Shown: piece after piece, positions 34,164 through 43,253 of the stretch
Numbering within the stretch: the first letter of the stretch is position 1
How the letters are laid out: the number at the start of each line of letters is the position of its first letter
Assembly (NCBI GenBank): GCA_036558645.1
Contig: DATBFG010000022.1
Location: forward strand, 1 to 59,775
Direction: 5' to 3'
Source: DATBFG01 sp036558645
Lineage (GTDB): Bacteria; Acidobacteriota; Terriglobia; Terriglobales; Acidobacteriaceae
Length of the DNA: 59,775 nt
Notes under the pieces: model-generated
What the model saw: only the letters and a program-made list of their open reading frames with translations
Databases searched by the model: none
What the model was told of the DNA's origin: nothing
Translations under genes and position numbers: made by a program

Positions 34164-35516
34164 GTGAGTAAGCAGGGCCGACTTCTAATCGTAGACGACG
34201 AACTCAGCGTGAGAGATTCTTTGGCCAAGTGGTTTCGTGAGGAAGGCTATGACGTCGGTATGGGAGACAGCGCAAACGAGGCGCTCACGCGAATGGCGGA
34301 AAGCAAATGGGACGCAGCGCTCGTCGACATCAAGATGCGTGGAACCGACGGTATCGAGTTACAACGACGCATGCACGAGATCGATCCCGACCTGACCGTT
34401 ATCATGATGACCGGGTACGCATCCGTCGAAACCGCTGTGACCGCACTGAAAAACGGTGCTTATGACTATGTGACCAAGCCACTCGATCCTGATGAGATTG
34501 CCCACTTGGTCCGGAAAGCCATTGCACATAAGCGTAGCGAACAGGAGAACGTCAGGCTGCGACAAACTGTCGCAGAAGTCGCACGCCCGGAGGACATGGT
34601 CGGCCAGAGTGCCGCTATGGCGAAGGTTTTTGATGCCATCGAGACCGTTGGCCCGACCGACGCAACAGTTCTGGTTACGGGGGAAAGCGGTACAGGAAAG
34701 GAATTAGTAGCTCGTGCCATCCATCATGCCAGCCCACGAAAATACCATGCATTAGTCGTGATTCACTGTGGCGCACTGACCGAAACGCTTCTGGAAAGCG
34801 AACTCTTTGGCCATGAAAAAGGCGCATTCACGGGGGCGCAATATCGAAAGAAGGGGAAATTCGAGATTGCAGAAGGTGGCACTGTATTTCTTGACGAGAT
34901 TGGAGACATCAGCCTGAAAACACAGACTGACCTGTTGCGCGTGTTGCAGGAGCGCGAAATCGTCCGCGTGGGAAGTAATCAACCTATCAAGGTGGATTTC
35001 CGCTGCGTCGCGGCTACCAATAAAGACCTGGAAAAATTGATCGAAGAAGGAAAGTTCCGCCCAGACCTTTACTACCGCCTAAATGTCTTTCGGATCGAAT
35101 TGCCTCCATTGCGCGAACGACGAGATGACATCCCGCTCTTGGTTAACCACTTCGTAAGCAAGTTCTCTCTGCAAATGAACAAGCGGATCAACCGGGTTTC
35201 TCCGAACGCGATGAATCTTTTGCAGCAGCAGCCCTGGGTCGGAAACGTGCGCGAACTGGAAAATGCGATCGAGCGAGCCATGGTGGTTGCGCAGGAACCG
35301 GAAATTCACGAACGGGATTTTGTCTTCAAGGTTCAAGCGGTGAGTGGTCCGCCGCAGAGTCTCGACGAGATGGAACGGACCCATATTCTGCATGTCCTCG
35401 AGGCCTGCAACTACAACCAGACACGCACCGCGGAGATCCTCGAGATCGACCGGGTCACGTTGCATCACAAGCTCAAAAAGTACGGGTGGAGCCGCCCGGT
35501 CGCTGAGCCTCGATGA
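34164..35516 (+). CDS. NtrC-family sigma-54-dependent response regulator
   Basis: About 450 residues. Receiver domain with phospho-acceptor Asp in DAALVDIKMRG and the Lys in VTKPLD; AAA+ domain with Walker A GESGTGKE, the sigma-54 contact loop GAFTGA, and Walker B VFLDEIG; C-terminal Fis-type HTH (NYNQTRTAEILEIDRVTLHHKL). I favour GTG 34164, eight bases after an AGG, over GTG 34155, which overlaps the kinase stop. Encoded right after the kinase, so the two form a two-component system. I looked for GG-N10-GC sigma-54 elements ahead of the operon and cytochrome and found only 8-base spacings. The ATGA at its end starts the archaemetzincin gene. Confidence 0.93.
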   Translation: MSKQGRLLIVDDELSVRDSLAKWFREEGYDVGMGDSANEALTRMAESKWDAALVDIKMRGTDGIELQRRMHEIDPDLTVIMMTGYASVETAVTALKNGAYDYVTKPLDPDEIAHLVRKAIAHKRSEQENVRLRQTVAEVARPEDMVGQSAAMAKVFDAIETVGPTDATVLVTGESGTGKELVARAIHHASPRKYHALVVIHCGALTETLLESELFGHEKGAFTGAQYRKKGKFEIAEGGTVFLDEIGDISLKTQTDLLRVLQEREIVRVGSNQPIKVDFRCVAATNKDLEKLIEEGKFRPDLYYRLNVFRIELPPLRERRDDIPLLVNHFVSKFSLQMNKRINRVSPNAMNLLQQQPWVGNVRELENAIERAMVVAQEPEIHERDFVFKVQAVSGPPQSLDEMERTHILHVLEACNYNQTRTAEILEIDRVTLHHKLKKYGWSRPVAEPR

Positions 35517-36046
35517 AGCAGCTGCAATTGTTACCGATCGGCGACGTTGATGCCGTGCTCCTCAGGGAGCTGGTAGCAGCGCTCGCCGGTATTTTTCAAC
35601 TGCCTTGCCAAATTCTTGAGCAATCCCTAGATCCTGAATTTGCCTTTCACGGTGAACGTCAGCAGTACCATTCCTCGGAACTTCTTTCCTCTATGCAAGC
35701 CTGGGTTCACGCCGAGGCATGGCGTCTTCTTGGAGTGACGGGTGTCGACCTATACATTCCCATTCTTACGTTTGTGTTCGGGGAAGCACAGATGGGAGGC
35801 CCTTGCTCGGTGGTTTCGCTCCATCGGCTACGGCAGGAATTCTATGGTCTCCCGGCCAACCATCAACTTCTCCGAGACCGACTGATTAAGGAAGCCGTGC
35901 ACGAGATCGGCCACACGTTGAGCCTGACACACTGCCAGGACTACGGCTGCGCCATGGCTCCCTCGCATGCCGTCGAATGGATTGATTTGAAAAGTGCTGC
36001 CTTGTGCAAAATCTGCCACAACCAGATAACACAGAGCGAGCGCTAA
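35513..36046 (+). CDS. amzA: Archaemetzincin family zinc metalloprotease
   Basis: 177 residues. The archaemetzincin signature is present: HEIGH (130-134), His140 and Cys141, then C146-A-M148 (the metzincin Met-turn) and CKIC (165-168), which in archaemetzincins bind a second, structural zinc. One position is unusual: the glycine normally found three residues after the second His is Ser137. No signal peptide, so cytoplasmic. Archaemetzincins are aminopeptidase-like enzymes of unknown physiological substrate. The start ATG overlaps the NtrC-type gene stop, so it is the fifth coupled gene of this operon; I know of no reported link to redox sensing. Confidence 0.93.
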   Translation: MKQLQLLPIGDVDAVLLRELVAALAGIFQLPCQILEQSLDPEFAFHGERQQYHSSELLSSMQAWVHAEAWRLLGVTGVDLYIPILTFVFGEAQMGGPCSVVSLHRLRQEFYGLPANHQLLRDRLIKEAVHEIGHTLSLTHCQDYGCAMAPSHAVEWIDLKSAALCKICHNQITQSER

Positions 36047-36072
36047 CCGGAGGGCACAAGCCCCCGCCTGTC

Positions 36073-36399
36073 TCAATGCTTCCCGCGTGTAGAACTGCTC
36101 TGCGTGCCCGAGGACGATCCCGATTGCTGTTGCTGCGGATTCGGCGGTGGCGGCGGAGGGGGCGGCAGCGGAAGTCCAGGACACACACCACCTGGAGGAC
36201 AGATCCTTCCGCGGAGTTCGCGGAAAACATCGATCAGGCCGTTGCTTCGTCCCGCGGCCATTGCGTTATTCAGCCAATCAATTTCACCGGGGGTCAACTG
36301 CAGTCCAAGATCTTGAGCTGCAGCGAGGGGATCCGACAACAGTTTCTGTGCAAACGCCTCGTCCCAGCACGCGGCTCCGAGCAGTATGTAGAGGTTCAT
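36073..36399 (-). CDS. Small protein with RiPP-leader-like N-terminus and Cys/Pro/Gln/Ser tail
   Basis: 108 residues, preceded by AAGGAG five or six bases before ATG. Residues 12-45 (WDEAFAQKLLSDPLAAAQDL, then GLQLTPGEIDWLNNA) follow the pattern D-x2-F-x3-LL-x-DP-x2-A-x5-G-x2-LT-x2-E seen in Franean1_4349 / NHLP / Nif11-type precursor leaders. The tail has CPPGGVCPG, a run of eight prolines, four glutamines, and a Ser/Thr-rich end. It lies 36 bases after the Ser/Thr kinase gene on the same strand, so it may be co-transcribed and even a kinase substrate. No recognisable maturase is nearby, so a peptide-product role is unproven. It converges with the archaemetzincin gene. Confidence 0.7.
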   Translation of the reverse strand: MNLYILLGAACWDEAFAQKLLSDPLAAAQDLGLQLTPGEIDWLNNAMAAGRSNGLIDVFRELRGRICPPGGVCPGLPLPPPPPPPPNPQQQQSGSSSGTQSSSTRGKH

Positions 36400-36435
36400 G
36401 GTGGCTCCTTGACCTGAAAATTTGGGAATGCCCGC

Positions 36436-39309
36436 CTACTTCTTTTCGATGGGTTCTTGCAAAGCAGGGCCGGAGGGAAGCTTCTTCAATTCACTTTCGG
36501 CAGCGCGACGAATCGGTAGCTCGTCGCCTTGACGCCACAACCGAAGGAACTCATGATAGTTCAGCCGCGCCTCTGTATCGCGGTTCATCGCCCGCAGGCA
36601 ACGTGCGAGTTCAAGGTGCGCCAATACGTAGTCAGTAGGTATGTTGTTACCGGCAAGGATCTCTCCCTTAGCATCAACAACCTGCTGCCACTGTTGAGCA
36701 GCTTGCGGCCATTCACGTCGTGCCACGTAGGCACGGGCCAATCCACAGCGTGATCTTATGTCGGGATAGGTCATGCTAGCCGCAAGGAAGTTGTCCACTG
36801 CCTCTGCGGTCCTTCCATCTGCCAAAGAAATCTCTCCTGTCAGCTTCAGGAGATAGCTTTTATTGAGCGCAGACGGTACCTCGGCATTCGCTACCTCAAT
36901 CAGGCTTAATGCCTTCTTCGCCAATGTTATTTCACCCGCTCGGGCGTAAAGAGTACCCGCAGCAACAACATCATCGTATTGCCGATCACTAACCGGCATT
37001 GCGAGAATAGCGTCTGCCTGCAAACGAGCTGTCCGCAGATCGTTCAGCAACAATGCCACTCGACCCAGCAGATATCGGCGGAAGGGCTGAACTCCTTTCT
37101 GTGTAGATGATTGGTCCTTGCGAACTCTAGCCTCCAGTTGCGTTTTGGCTTTGGAGAGCATGCCTTCATAGGCGTCGGTCCGTGCAAGGTACAGCTCTCC
37201 CATATCGCGGTAATAGTCCTGCCGACTCAGCAGGGTTCGAAATTGATCCCTGGCGAGGTCTACTTTGTCCTGCGAAAGGAAGGCTAAGCCTGCCGCCCAG
37301 TGAAGAGCGGAAGTATCAATGCCCGCCTCGAGAGCACTCTTGTAGACGGCGAGCGCTTCGTCACTATGATTTCGTTGTGCAAGTAACCAAACTGACCCTT
37401 CATAGGCCTGCGCGCCGTGCACGTTCAGCTTGATCACTTCACGCAACTGGTCGATTGCCTTGTCAACTTGCCCCAGTGCGTAGTAGGCCTGTGCCAAGGT
37501 GAGGCGAGCCTCTGGATCGTCCGGGTAGAAGCTCAGCAGTACATTCAAGGATTGCGCCGCCTCTTCGTAGCGTTCCTGCACGCCGTAGTAGTCGGCTTCT
37601 ATGAGGCGCTGTTCCCGGTCCGTCACACCGGCACGAAGGTCATAGGCAATTTTGAATTGCGCAACCGCCTTTTCATTCTTGTTCGCAACGCTCAGGTAGT
37701 GCCCGCCGAGCAGAAGGTGAGCCATGGCAAAGTTCGGATCCAGCTGCAGGGCTCCCTGCAGTGGCGCAAGAGCCTGATCATCCTTACCCTGATCAACCAA
37801 ACTCTTGGCCTGTGAGTAGAGTTGCAGCGCTGCCAGCGACTTCGTCGTGACCTTGGCTAACGGACGGCTGTCCTTGTTGATGTAAGCGATGGATTCCCCC
37901 AGCGCTTCGCGGATAGAACGAGCCAAGCCGTCGACCTTGTCGAAAAACTGGTCGTTGCGGAAATGATCACTCCGGGCGACGAGGACCTCTCCGCTGTACG
38001 GATTGATCGCGCGCAACGTGACTTGGGTCTCGTCCCCCATGCCAACGACGGTCCCAGCCAGCAAGACCTGCAGGTTCTCCCGGCGACAGATTTCGCGGCC
38101 AAGAGTCTCGTCAATACGAGGTACATTTTGTTTTTGCATCCGCTCCAGCGTCTCGTACGCCCGGCTTCGTGGAAACACGTTGACGTAGCGTGATTGCTGG
38201 AGCCCGATTGTCAGGCCCTCGCGAACACCCTCGGCTGGCACAGCTTGTCCGCCCGAGGCATCTAAATCGGCGATCAATACCCAACCTCTCTCGGTGAGTA
38301 GCGGCTTACTCTGGGCACGGTGAAGGAAGAAAAATACGGCGGCGACAACCAGGGCCACCATCACCGGGATAATCACCCACCGCGACGGCGCCGGCGGCGT
38401 GGGCACGGGCAACAGATGGCGGAACCGGCTTGGTGTGAGGCCGGTCTGCACAGTTTGGATATCGTCGAGAAGCTCTCCCGCGCTCTGATGACGTCGCGCA
38501 GGATCCTTAGCCAGGGCCCGGCTGACCAGGCCCTCCAAGGCAACCGGGACGTTCCGGTTAAAAATCCGTATCGGAGCAGGCGTTTCATTCCGAATACGAT
38601 CCGTGGTCGCGACAAAGCTGCTAGCAAGAAAGGGATGCTGGCCCGTAAGAGCTTCGTAGAAGACAACGCCCAAGGAGAAAATATCCGCGCGGCCGTCTGG
38701 AACCTTCTCGAGTAAAACCTCTGGCGACATGTAGGCGGGTGTCCCCGCCATGGTTCCGGAGCGATCAACGGTTGAATCCTGACCCGAACGCGGAAGATAT
38801 TTCGCAACCCCGAAGTCGAGAACCTTTACCTGCCCCGAAGTGGTAAGCATGATGTTCTCTGGCTTGATGTCACAGTGGACAATATCGCGCTGATGAGCGG
38901 CAGCTAGGGCCTTAGCGCATTGGATGGCGATATCAAAGAATTGATCGAGAGCCAGAGGACGTCGCAATCGTTGCCGCAGTGTCTCGCCCTCGATATATTC
39001 CATGACGAGAAAAATCTCGCCATTTTCTTCGAGGACGTCGTACAGAGCAGCGACATGCGTATCGGCAAAACGCGATGCACGTTCCGCTTCTTCGAGAAGA
39101 CGGCGGCGATGCATGATGTCGGAGCGAAGCTGGGGAGCAAGCCGCTTCAAGGCCACGGTTCGCTTCAGCTTTGGGTCTTCTGCGCGGTAGACCTCGCCCA
39201 TTCCCCCGCCACCCAGACGTTCCACAACACGAAACCTGCCGATCGTGCTTCCGCTCAGGTCGGGTGGCGTCGACGCGAAGTTTTCGGGGACCGGGTATGG
39301 CTCCGCCAT
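36436..39309 (-). CDS. Ser/Thr protein kinase with TolB-like and TPR domains
   Basis: 957 residues. PknB-type kinase domain 24-290: Gly loop LGGGGMGEVY, Lys55, HCDIKPEN (145-152) with Cys replacing the Arg of HRD, DFG at 165-167, and GTPAYMSPE. One membrane helix (311-329). Outside the membrane is a domain resembling FlgO/TolB-N adenylate-cyclase-associated modules (LIADLDASGGQAVPAEGV, LQVLLAGTVVGMGDETQV), then some ten TPR units to the C-terminus. The non-RD catalytic loop suggests regulation not by activation-loop phosphorylation. The small Cys/Pro protein lies downstream; a PP2C-type phosphatase lies 200 bases upstream on the same strand, a plausible antagonist. Confidence 0.93.
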   Translation of the reverse strand: MAEPYPVPENFASTPPDLSGSTIGRFRVVERLGGGGMGEVYRAEDPKLKRTVALKRLAPQLRSDIMHRRRLLEEAERASRFADTHVAALYDVLEENGEIFLVMEYIEGETLRQRLRRPLALDQFFDIAIQCAKALAAAHQRDIVHCDIKPENIMLTTSGQVKVLDFGVAKYLPRSGQDSTVDRSGTMAGTPAYMSPEVLLEKVPDGRADIFSLGVVFYEALTGQHPFLASSFVATTDRIRNETPAPIRIFNRNVPVALEGLVSRALAKDPARRHQSAGELLDDIQTVQTGLTPSRFRHLLPVPTPPAPSRWVIIPVMVALVVAAVFFFLHRAQSKPLLTERGWVLIADLDASGGQAVPAEGVREGLTIGLQQSRYVNVFPRSRAYETLERMQKQNVPRIDETLGREICRRENLQVLLAGTVVGMGDETQVTLRAINPYSGEVLVARSDHFRNDQFFDKVDGLARSIREALGESIAYINKDSRPLAKVTTKSLAALQLYSQAKSLVDQGKDDQALAPLQGALQLDPNFAMAHLLLGGHYLSVANKNEKAVAQFKIAYDLRAGVTDREQRLIEADYYGVQERYEEAAQSLNVLLSFYPDDPEARLTLAQAYYALGQVDKAIDQLREVIKLNVHGAQAYEGSVWLLAQRNHSDEALAVYKSALEAGIDTSALHWAAGLAFLSQDKVDLARDQFRTLLSRQDYYRDMGELYLARTDAYEGMLSKAKTQLEARVRKDQSSTQKGVQPFRRYLLGRVALLLNDLRTARLQADAILAMPVSDRQYDDVVAAGTLYARAGEITLAKKALSLIEVANAEVPSALNKSYLLKLTGEISLADGRTAEAVDNFLAASMTYPDIRSRCGLARAYVARREWPQAAQQWQQVVDAKGEILAGNNIPTDYVLAHLELARCLRAMNRDTEARLNYHEFLRLWRQGDELPIRRAAESELKKLPSGPALQEPIEKK

Positions 39310-39507
39310 GGGTACTTCTCAGCGAACAGATTTATCGAGGGAAGCCTCTACGACGCCTAACGAATCACTGCACCGGGGAATGCTAGATGAAAAAATTCTA
39401 CTCTTCGGTGAAGGCTGACTGCAATCGGGAACATAGATTGGGCATGTTGGGGGCCTTTTGGGGGGCTATGTCCCTAGCCCACGGCGGGTCTTCGTAGGTA
39501 ATAACTC

Positions 39508-40809
39508 CTAATGAACCGCCATCACCAGGAGCGTGGCGTCGTCCTGAAAGTCTCCGTCACAATGCGTGGAAACGGCGTCGAGCAACACGTTCTTTAACGC
39601 ATTCGCGTTTAGGTAACGATTCTGGCGCGTTACCTCGACCAGCCTATCTTCGCCAAATTCGGCGGCAGTACTATCCGTGGCGTCTACCATACCATCGGTA
39701 AAAAGAATCAACCGGCTACCCGGCTCAAGAAGGACCTTCCCTTCCTGGTAATCCCATTCATCGAAATAGCCTAAGACAGCGCCTCCGTCGAGGAGTCGTT
39801 CGTGCGATCCGTCGGCGTGTACGACGAACGGCGCCGCGTGACCTGCATTCGCAAACCGTAGATGTCGATTCGAGTGATCGAAGATTGCATGAAACATGGA
39901 GACCAGTTTGCCGCTGCCCTGCACGTGCCGGTTCAGATTGCGGCAGGCTCGCGCCGGTGGCGTTCCCTCATCGAGAAGTGGCTTAAGAGCTGCCTGCAGA
40001 TTCGCCATCAATAGCGCGGCAGGCACGCCCTTGCCACTCACATCTGCCACGCACAGCGCGGTCTCGCGCTCGGACTGAAGCACAGCGAAAAAGTCTCCAC
40101 CCACCGTGGAGGCGGGTTGATAAGTGCTCGCAAGCTCATATCCGGAACAGCGTTCCGCATACGTTGACAGCAGTTGCCTCTGGGTGGCGATAGCATCCGC
40201 ACGTTCATTTTCGAATACACGAAGTTGCCGACGTTCAGCTCGGTATCTTTGTACATGTTCACCGAGACAGGCTAAGACGTGCTGGTTGTCCCATGGCTTC
40301 TGGATGAAATCAGACGCGCCACTACGCATCGCCTCAACCGCAAGCTCTACGTTGCTCCATGCCGTCATCACAATCACGGGAAGAGATTCATTGAGCCGGC
40401 GAATCTCGCCCAGTAGATCGAGCCCCTCGCGGCCTGATGTGGTGTCGCGCGTGTAATTCAAATCAAGCACGACGATATCAAAGCGCTCGCTTCGCAGGCG
40501 CTCCAGCACAGCCTTGGGACTGGAAACCAGCTCAGCTTGATATCCGGCGTTCTTAAGGAGCAAGCGTAACGCCTCGCGAATCTCCCACTGATCGTCGGCG
40601 ATCAGGACATTGGGCGGGCCGCCAGAATCATCGCCCCTTGTTGTCCCACTTTGCTGGTGACTAAATGCAAAGTCCTGCCAAGCTCGATCCGGTTTCGGTG
40701 GTGCGGCGAGTGCTCTCATGATCACGGTTGACTCTTGGACATCTTTAACAAGCAAGGCAAGGCGCGTACCGTTTGCCGTGTCGGCTAACTTGTTGAAGAG
40801 TCGAGGCAT
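39508..40809 (-). CDS. Response regulator with SpoIIE/RsbU-type PP2C phosphatase domain
   Basis: 433 residues. Receiver domain around 65-185 with Asp in FDIVVLDLNY and Lys in FIQKPWDN; linker helix; PP2C-like phosphatase with VGGDFFAVL, DVSGKGVPAALLMA, FANAGHAAPF and FTDGMVDAT, which bind two metals. Such proteins dephosphorylate anti-sigma antagonists in partner-switching systems. The start is uncertain: ATG at 40719 (30 codons later) is the other option and neither has a good SD. Nearby on the same strand is the PknB kinase. Confidence 0.9.
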   Translation of the reverse strand: MPRLFNKLADTANGTRLALLVKDVQESTVIMRALAAPPKPDRAWQDFAFSHQQSGTTRGDDSGGPPNVLIADDQWEIREALRLLLKNAGYQAELVSSPKAVLERLRSERFDIVVLDLNYTRDTTSGREGLDLLGEIRRLNESLPVIVMTAWSNVELAVEAMRSGASDFIQKPWDNQHVLACLGEHVQRYRAERRQLRVFENERADAIATQRQLLSTYAERCSGYELASTYQPASTVGGDFFAVLQSERETALCVADVSGKGVPAALLMANLQAALKPLLDEGTPPARACRNLNRHVQGSGKLVSMFHAIFDHSNRHLRFANAGHAAPFVVHADGSHERLLDGGAVLGYFDEWDYQEGKVLLEPGSRLILFTDGMVDATDSTAAEFGEDRLVEVTRQNRYLNANALKNVLLDAVSTHCDGDFQDDATLLVMAVH

Positions 40810-40968
40810 TTAGTTCGCGGTAATATCGGACTGGATCAGCATTTGTACGCCGATGGGACCAACCTGTTCGGAAGCGGACATCTGGGAAGTAGTATCATCG
40901 TAGGTCGGCTTGGCCGTGGGGGCACGAGCCGTCTGCAGGATCCGCAACAATCCACGACCGAGAGAACG

Positions 40969-42078
40969 ATGCCCAATTCATTTCGAGTGTTTGCTACCTG
41001 CGATATAGGCGAATCCATCAATTTACTGCGAAACCGAGGATACCAGGTCGAGGTCTACCCTGATCCAAAGGCTCCGCCGAAGGGCATGATCATCGACAAG
41101 GTCAAAAGCGGGGTCGATGGCCTCATCACAACGTTGCGCGACCCAATTGATGCGGAAGTCTTCGAGGCGGGCAAAGGTACCTTGAAGGTCGTGGCACAGA
41201 TTGCCGTGGGCTTCGACAACATCAACCGCGCGGATGCCAACCGTTACAAAATTCCGTTTACCCACACTGCTGACGTTCTCACCGAGGCAACCGCCGAATT
41301 TGCATTCTTTATGTTGGGTATGCTGGCTCGCAAGATGTGGACGGCAGAGCACCTGACGCGTGAGAACAAATGGGGCTACTGGCATCCTTATCTGCCGTTC
41401 CTTGGCGACGAAGTTACCGGAAAAACGATCGCTATCATCGGCACGGGACGCATTGGCTTGGCAATGATCAAGAAGTGCTCTGGGTTCGACATGAACATCC
41501 TGTGCTATGACCCGGCGTATCAGAACCACGAATACGTCAAAGGAATCCAGGCAGTGAAAGACCTCCGCACCGAGAAAGGAATCTGCCGAGATAGGACTTG
41601 GATCAAGTATGTCTCTCTGGATGAAGCCTTGGCTCAGGCAGACTTCGTCAGCGTGCATGTGCCGCTCCTGCGCGAGGGAGAGAGCGATACTCCTACCTAT
41701 CACCTGTTTAGTGAGACGAACCTTCGCAAGATGAAGCGAACTAGCTTTCTCGTCAACACGTCGCGCGGTCCGGTAGTGGATGAGAAGGCGCTGGCAATGG
41801 CGCTTAAAGAAAACTGGATTGCGGGCGCGGCGTTGGACGTATACGAAAAGGAGCCTCTGCCTCCAGACTCGCCGTTGCGAGATCCAGCGATTGAGGACCG
41901 TTGCCGACTGATGCCACATTTTGCCAGCGCAGCCCGGATCACCCGTCTATCTACCGATCCTGATAAGGGAATGGCAGGACGCTGTGCCCAGGGCTTGATC
42001 GATGTGCTGGAAAGCAATTACGGCGGGGATGTCACCAAAATGCCGTACGTTGTGAATAAAGAGGCGTTTGGAAAATAG
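40969..42078 (+). CDS. D-isomer-specific 2-hydroxyacid dehydrogenase
   Basis: 369 residues from ATG 40969 (the longer open frame to 40843 lies in the promoter gap). NAD motif IAIIGTGRIGLAM; catalytic Arg in NTSRGPVVDE, Glu in DVYEKEP and His in LMPHFASAAR. The typical 320-330-residue length is exceeded by an insertion at about 185-205 (QAVKDLRTEKGICRDRTW). Glyoxylate/hydroxypyruvate reductase or phosphoglycerate dehydrogenase-like activity is possible; the exact substrate is not assignable. It is transcribed away from the phosphatase gene. Confidence 0.88.
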   Translation: MPNSFRVFATCDIGESINLLRNRGYQVEVYPDPKAPPKGMIIDKVKSGVDGLITTLRDPIDAEVFEAGKGTLKVVAQIAVGFDNINRADANRYKIPFTHTADVLTEATAEFAFFMLGMLARKMWTAEHLTRENKWGYWHPYLPFLGDEVTGKTIAIIGTGRIGLAMIKKCSGFDMNILCYDPAYQNHEYVKGIQAVKDLRTEKGICRDRTWIKYVSLDEALAQADFVSVHVPLLREGESDTPTYHLFSETNLRKMKRTSFLVNTSRGPVVDEKALAMALKENWIAGAALDVYEKEPLPPDSPLRDPAIEDRCRLMPHFASAARITRLSTDPDKGMAGRCAQGLIDVLESNYGGDVTKMPYVVNKEAFGK

Positions 42079-42082
42079 GTCG

Positions 42083-43201
42083 TTAATACCCTCCCGTTCC
42101 TCGAACTCGAGGGGGCTTATAGACTACCTCCACTGGTTTTCCGTTCCACATTCCCAAGTAGATCGACTCAGCACCCAGCATCTCCTGTCGTTCGTGATGG
42201 GAGGAAGCCATCGCGATAAATCGATCACACCACGCTTGCTCAACTTCAAGGGCCAAAGCATAAGGCAGATATTTCTCGTAAACACCAGGAACCCCACCTG
42301 GTGATTCGGACCGATCCATGGGGAGTCGCTCCACCGATTTCAGAAACAAGCGAAAGCCCTCGATTCTGTCCAAAAGCACTCGCCCTTCTGTTGTAGGTGC
42401 TTTCATGAAGTGCAAAAAGGCCAAGTTCAAGCCTGCTAGAAGAACGGCAACAGCGATTAGCGGCCAACCAAAGTTCACGCCAAGAACTACAAATCCTATC
42501 AGCAAAGAAGATAGGCAGGCGATGAGCAAGATTCCCAGCATGGCCGCCCTTCGGGCAATCGCGCCATCCAGCGCCTTCTGCCCAGCTTTATACAGATCCC
42601 CGAGCCTTAATGCCAGGAGCACTACGTAGAAACCGCCCGGCACCATGAATGCCAGGGATGCAACCAGTGCGAATGCTTCATCAGGCCGCTGAGGCATTGC
42701 GACGATGGCTACGGCAATCACAGACAGAGCGAACCCTGTTCGCACGGATTCGCGATTCGGGTGAAACCACCTTCCTTCCGCATTACTTCGAAGTATGTCC
42801 GCCATACGGCTAACTACAATTGCGAATGGACCGTCTAGCATGTTAAGCATCATGCCCTTGGTACGGCGGTGGCTCAGCAATTCCCGGAAAATCACCTGTT
42901 CCTCGGGCGACAAGCTGCCGTCTACTCTCGCCCGGTGTATGGGCTTTAGTATGGCAACGCTGTCATCGGTCTGTATCCTTGCCAAGCCTTTTGACACAAG
43001 GCTTAGCATGGCGGACCAGACAATTCTGTCATCGAAACACTGTTTCCAAATATACCGAAGCATGGCGGGCGACAATCCGTCAGGAGGATCGTACGTAGGG
43101 ACGATGGTTCCTGGCTTTGGATCCCTTCCTAACAAGAACCAGGCGCAGAAGTAATAAAGGCAGACTCCAGCCGGAGCAGAAAATTGGACCGACGTTAGCA
43201 T
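42083..43201 (-). pseudogene. 5'-truncated DUF2207-type membrane protein
   Basis: 372 residues that begin directly before the first membrane helix at FCAWFLLGRDPKPGTIVP, with YDPPDGLSPAMLRYIW next: this is the middle of DUF2207 proteins, which normally have an N-terminal signal peptide and a beta domain first. Several helices (FALSVIAVAIVAM, MLGILLIACLSSLL, WPLIAVAVLLAGLNLAF) and the family's Gly-rich end (RGTGGY) follow. Upstream only 52 bases remain before the glycosyltransferase gene, with an in-frame TAG and no SD, so the N-terminal part is missing. Whether a shortened protein is made is unclear. Confidence 0.6.
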
Positions 43202-43253
43202 GTCTGATGAGACACACTACCCGTTCGGCAGCGTTGTGGCAATTGCGATTCGG

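Noticed and set aside
41023..41919. 298-codon ORF opposite the 2-hydroxyacid dehydrogenase
   Set aside because: Antisense shadow of the Rossmann-fold enzyme.
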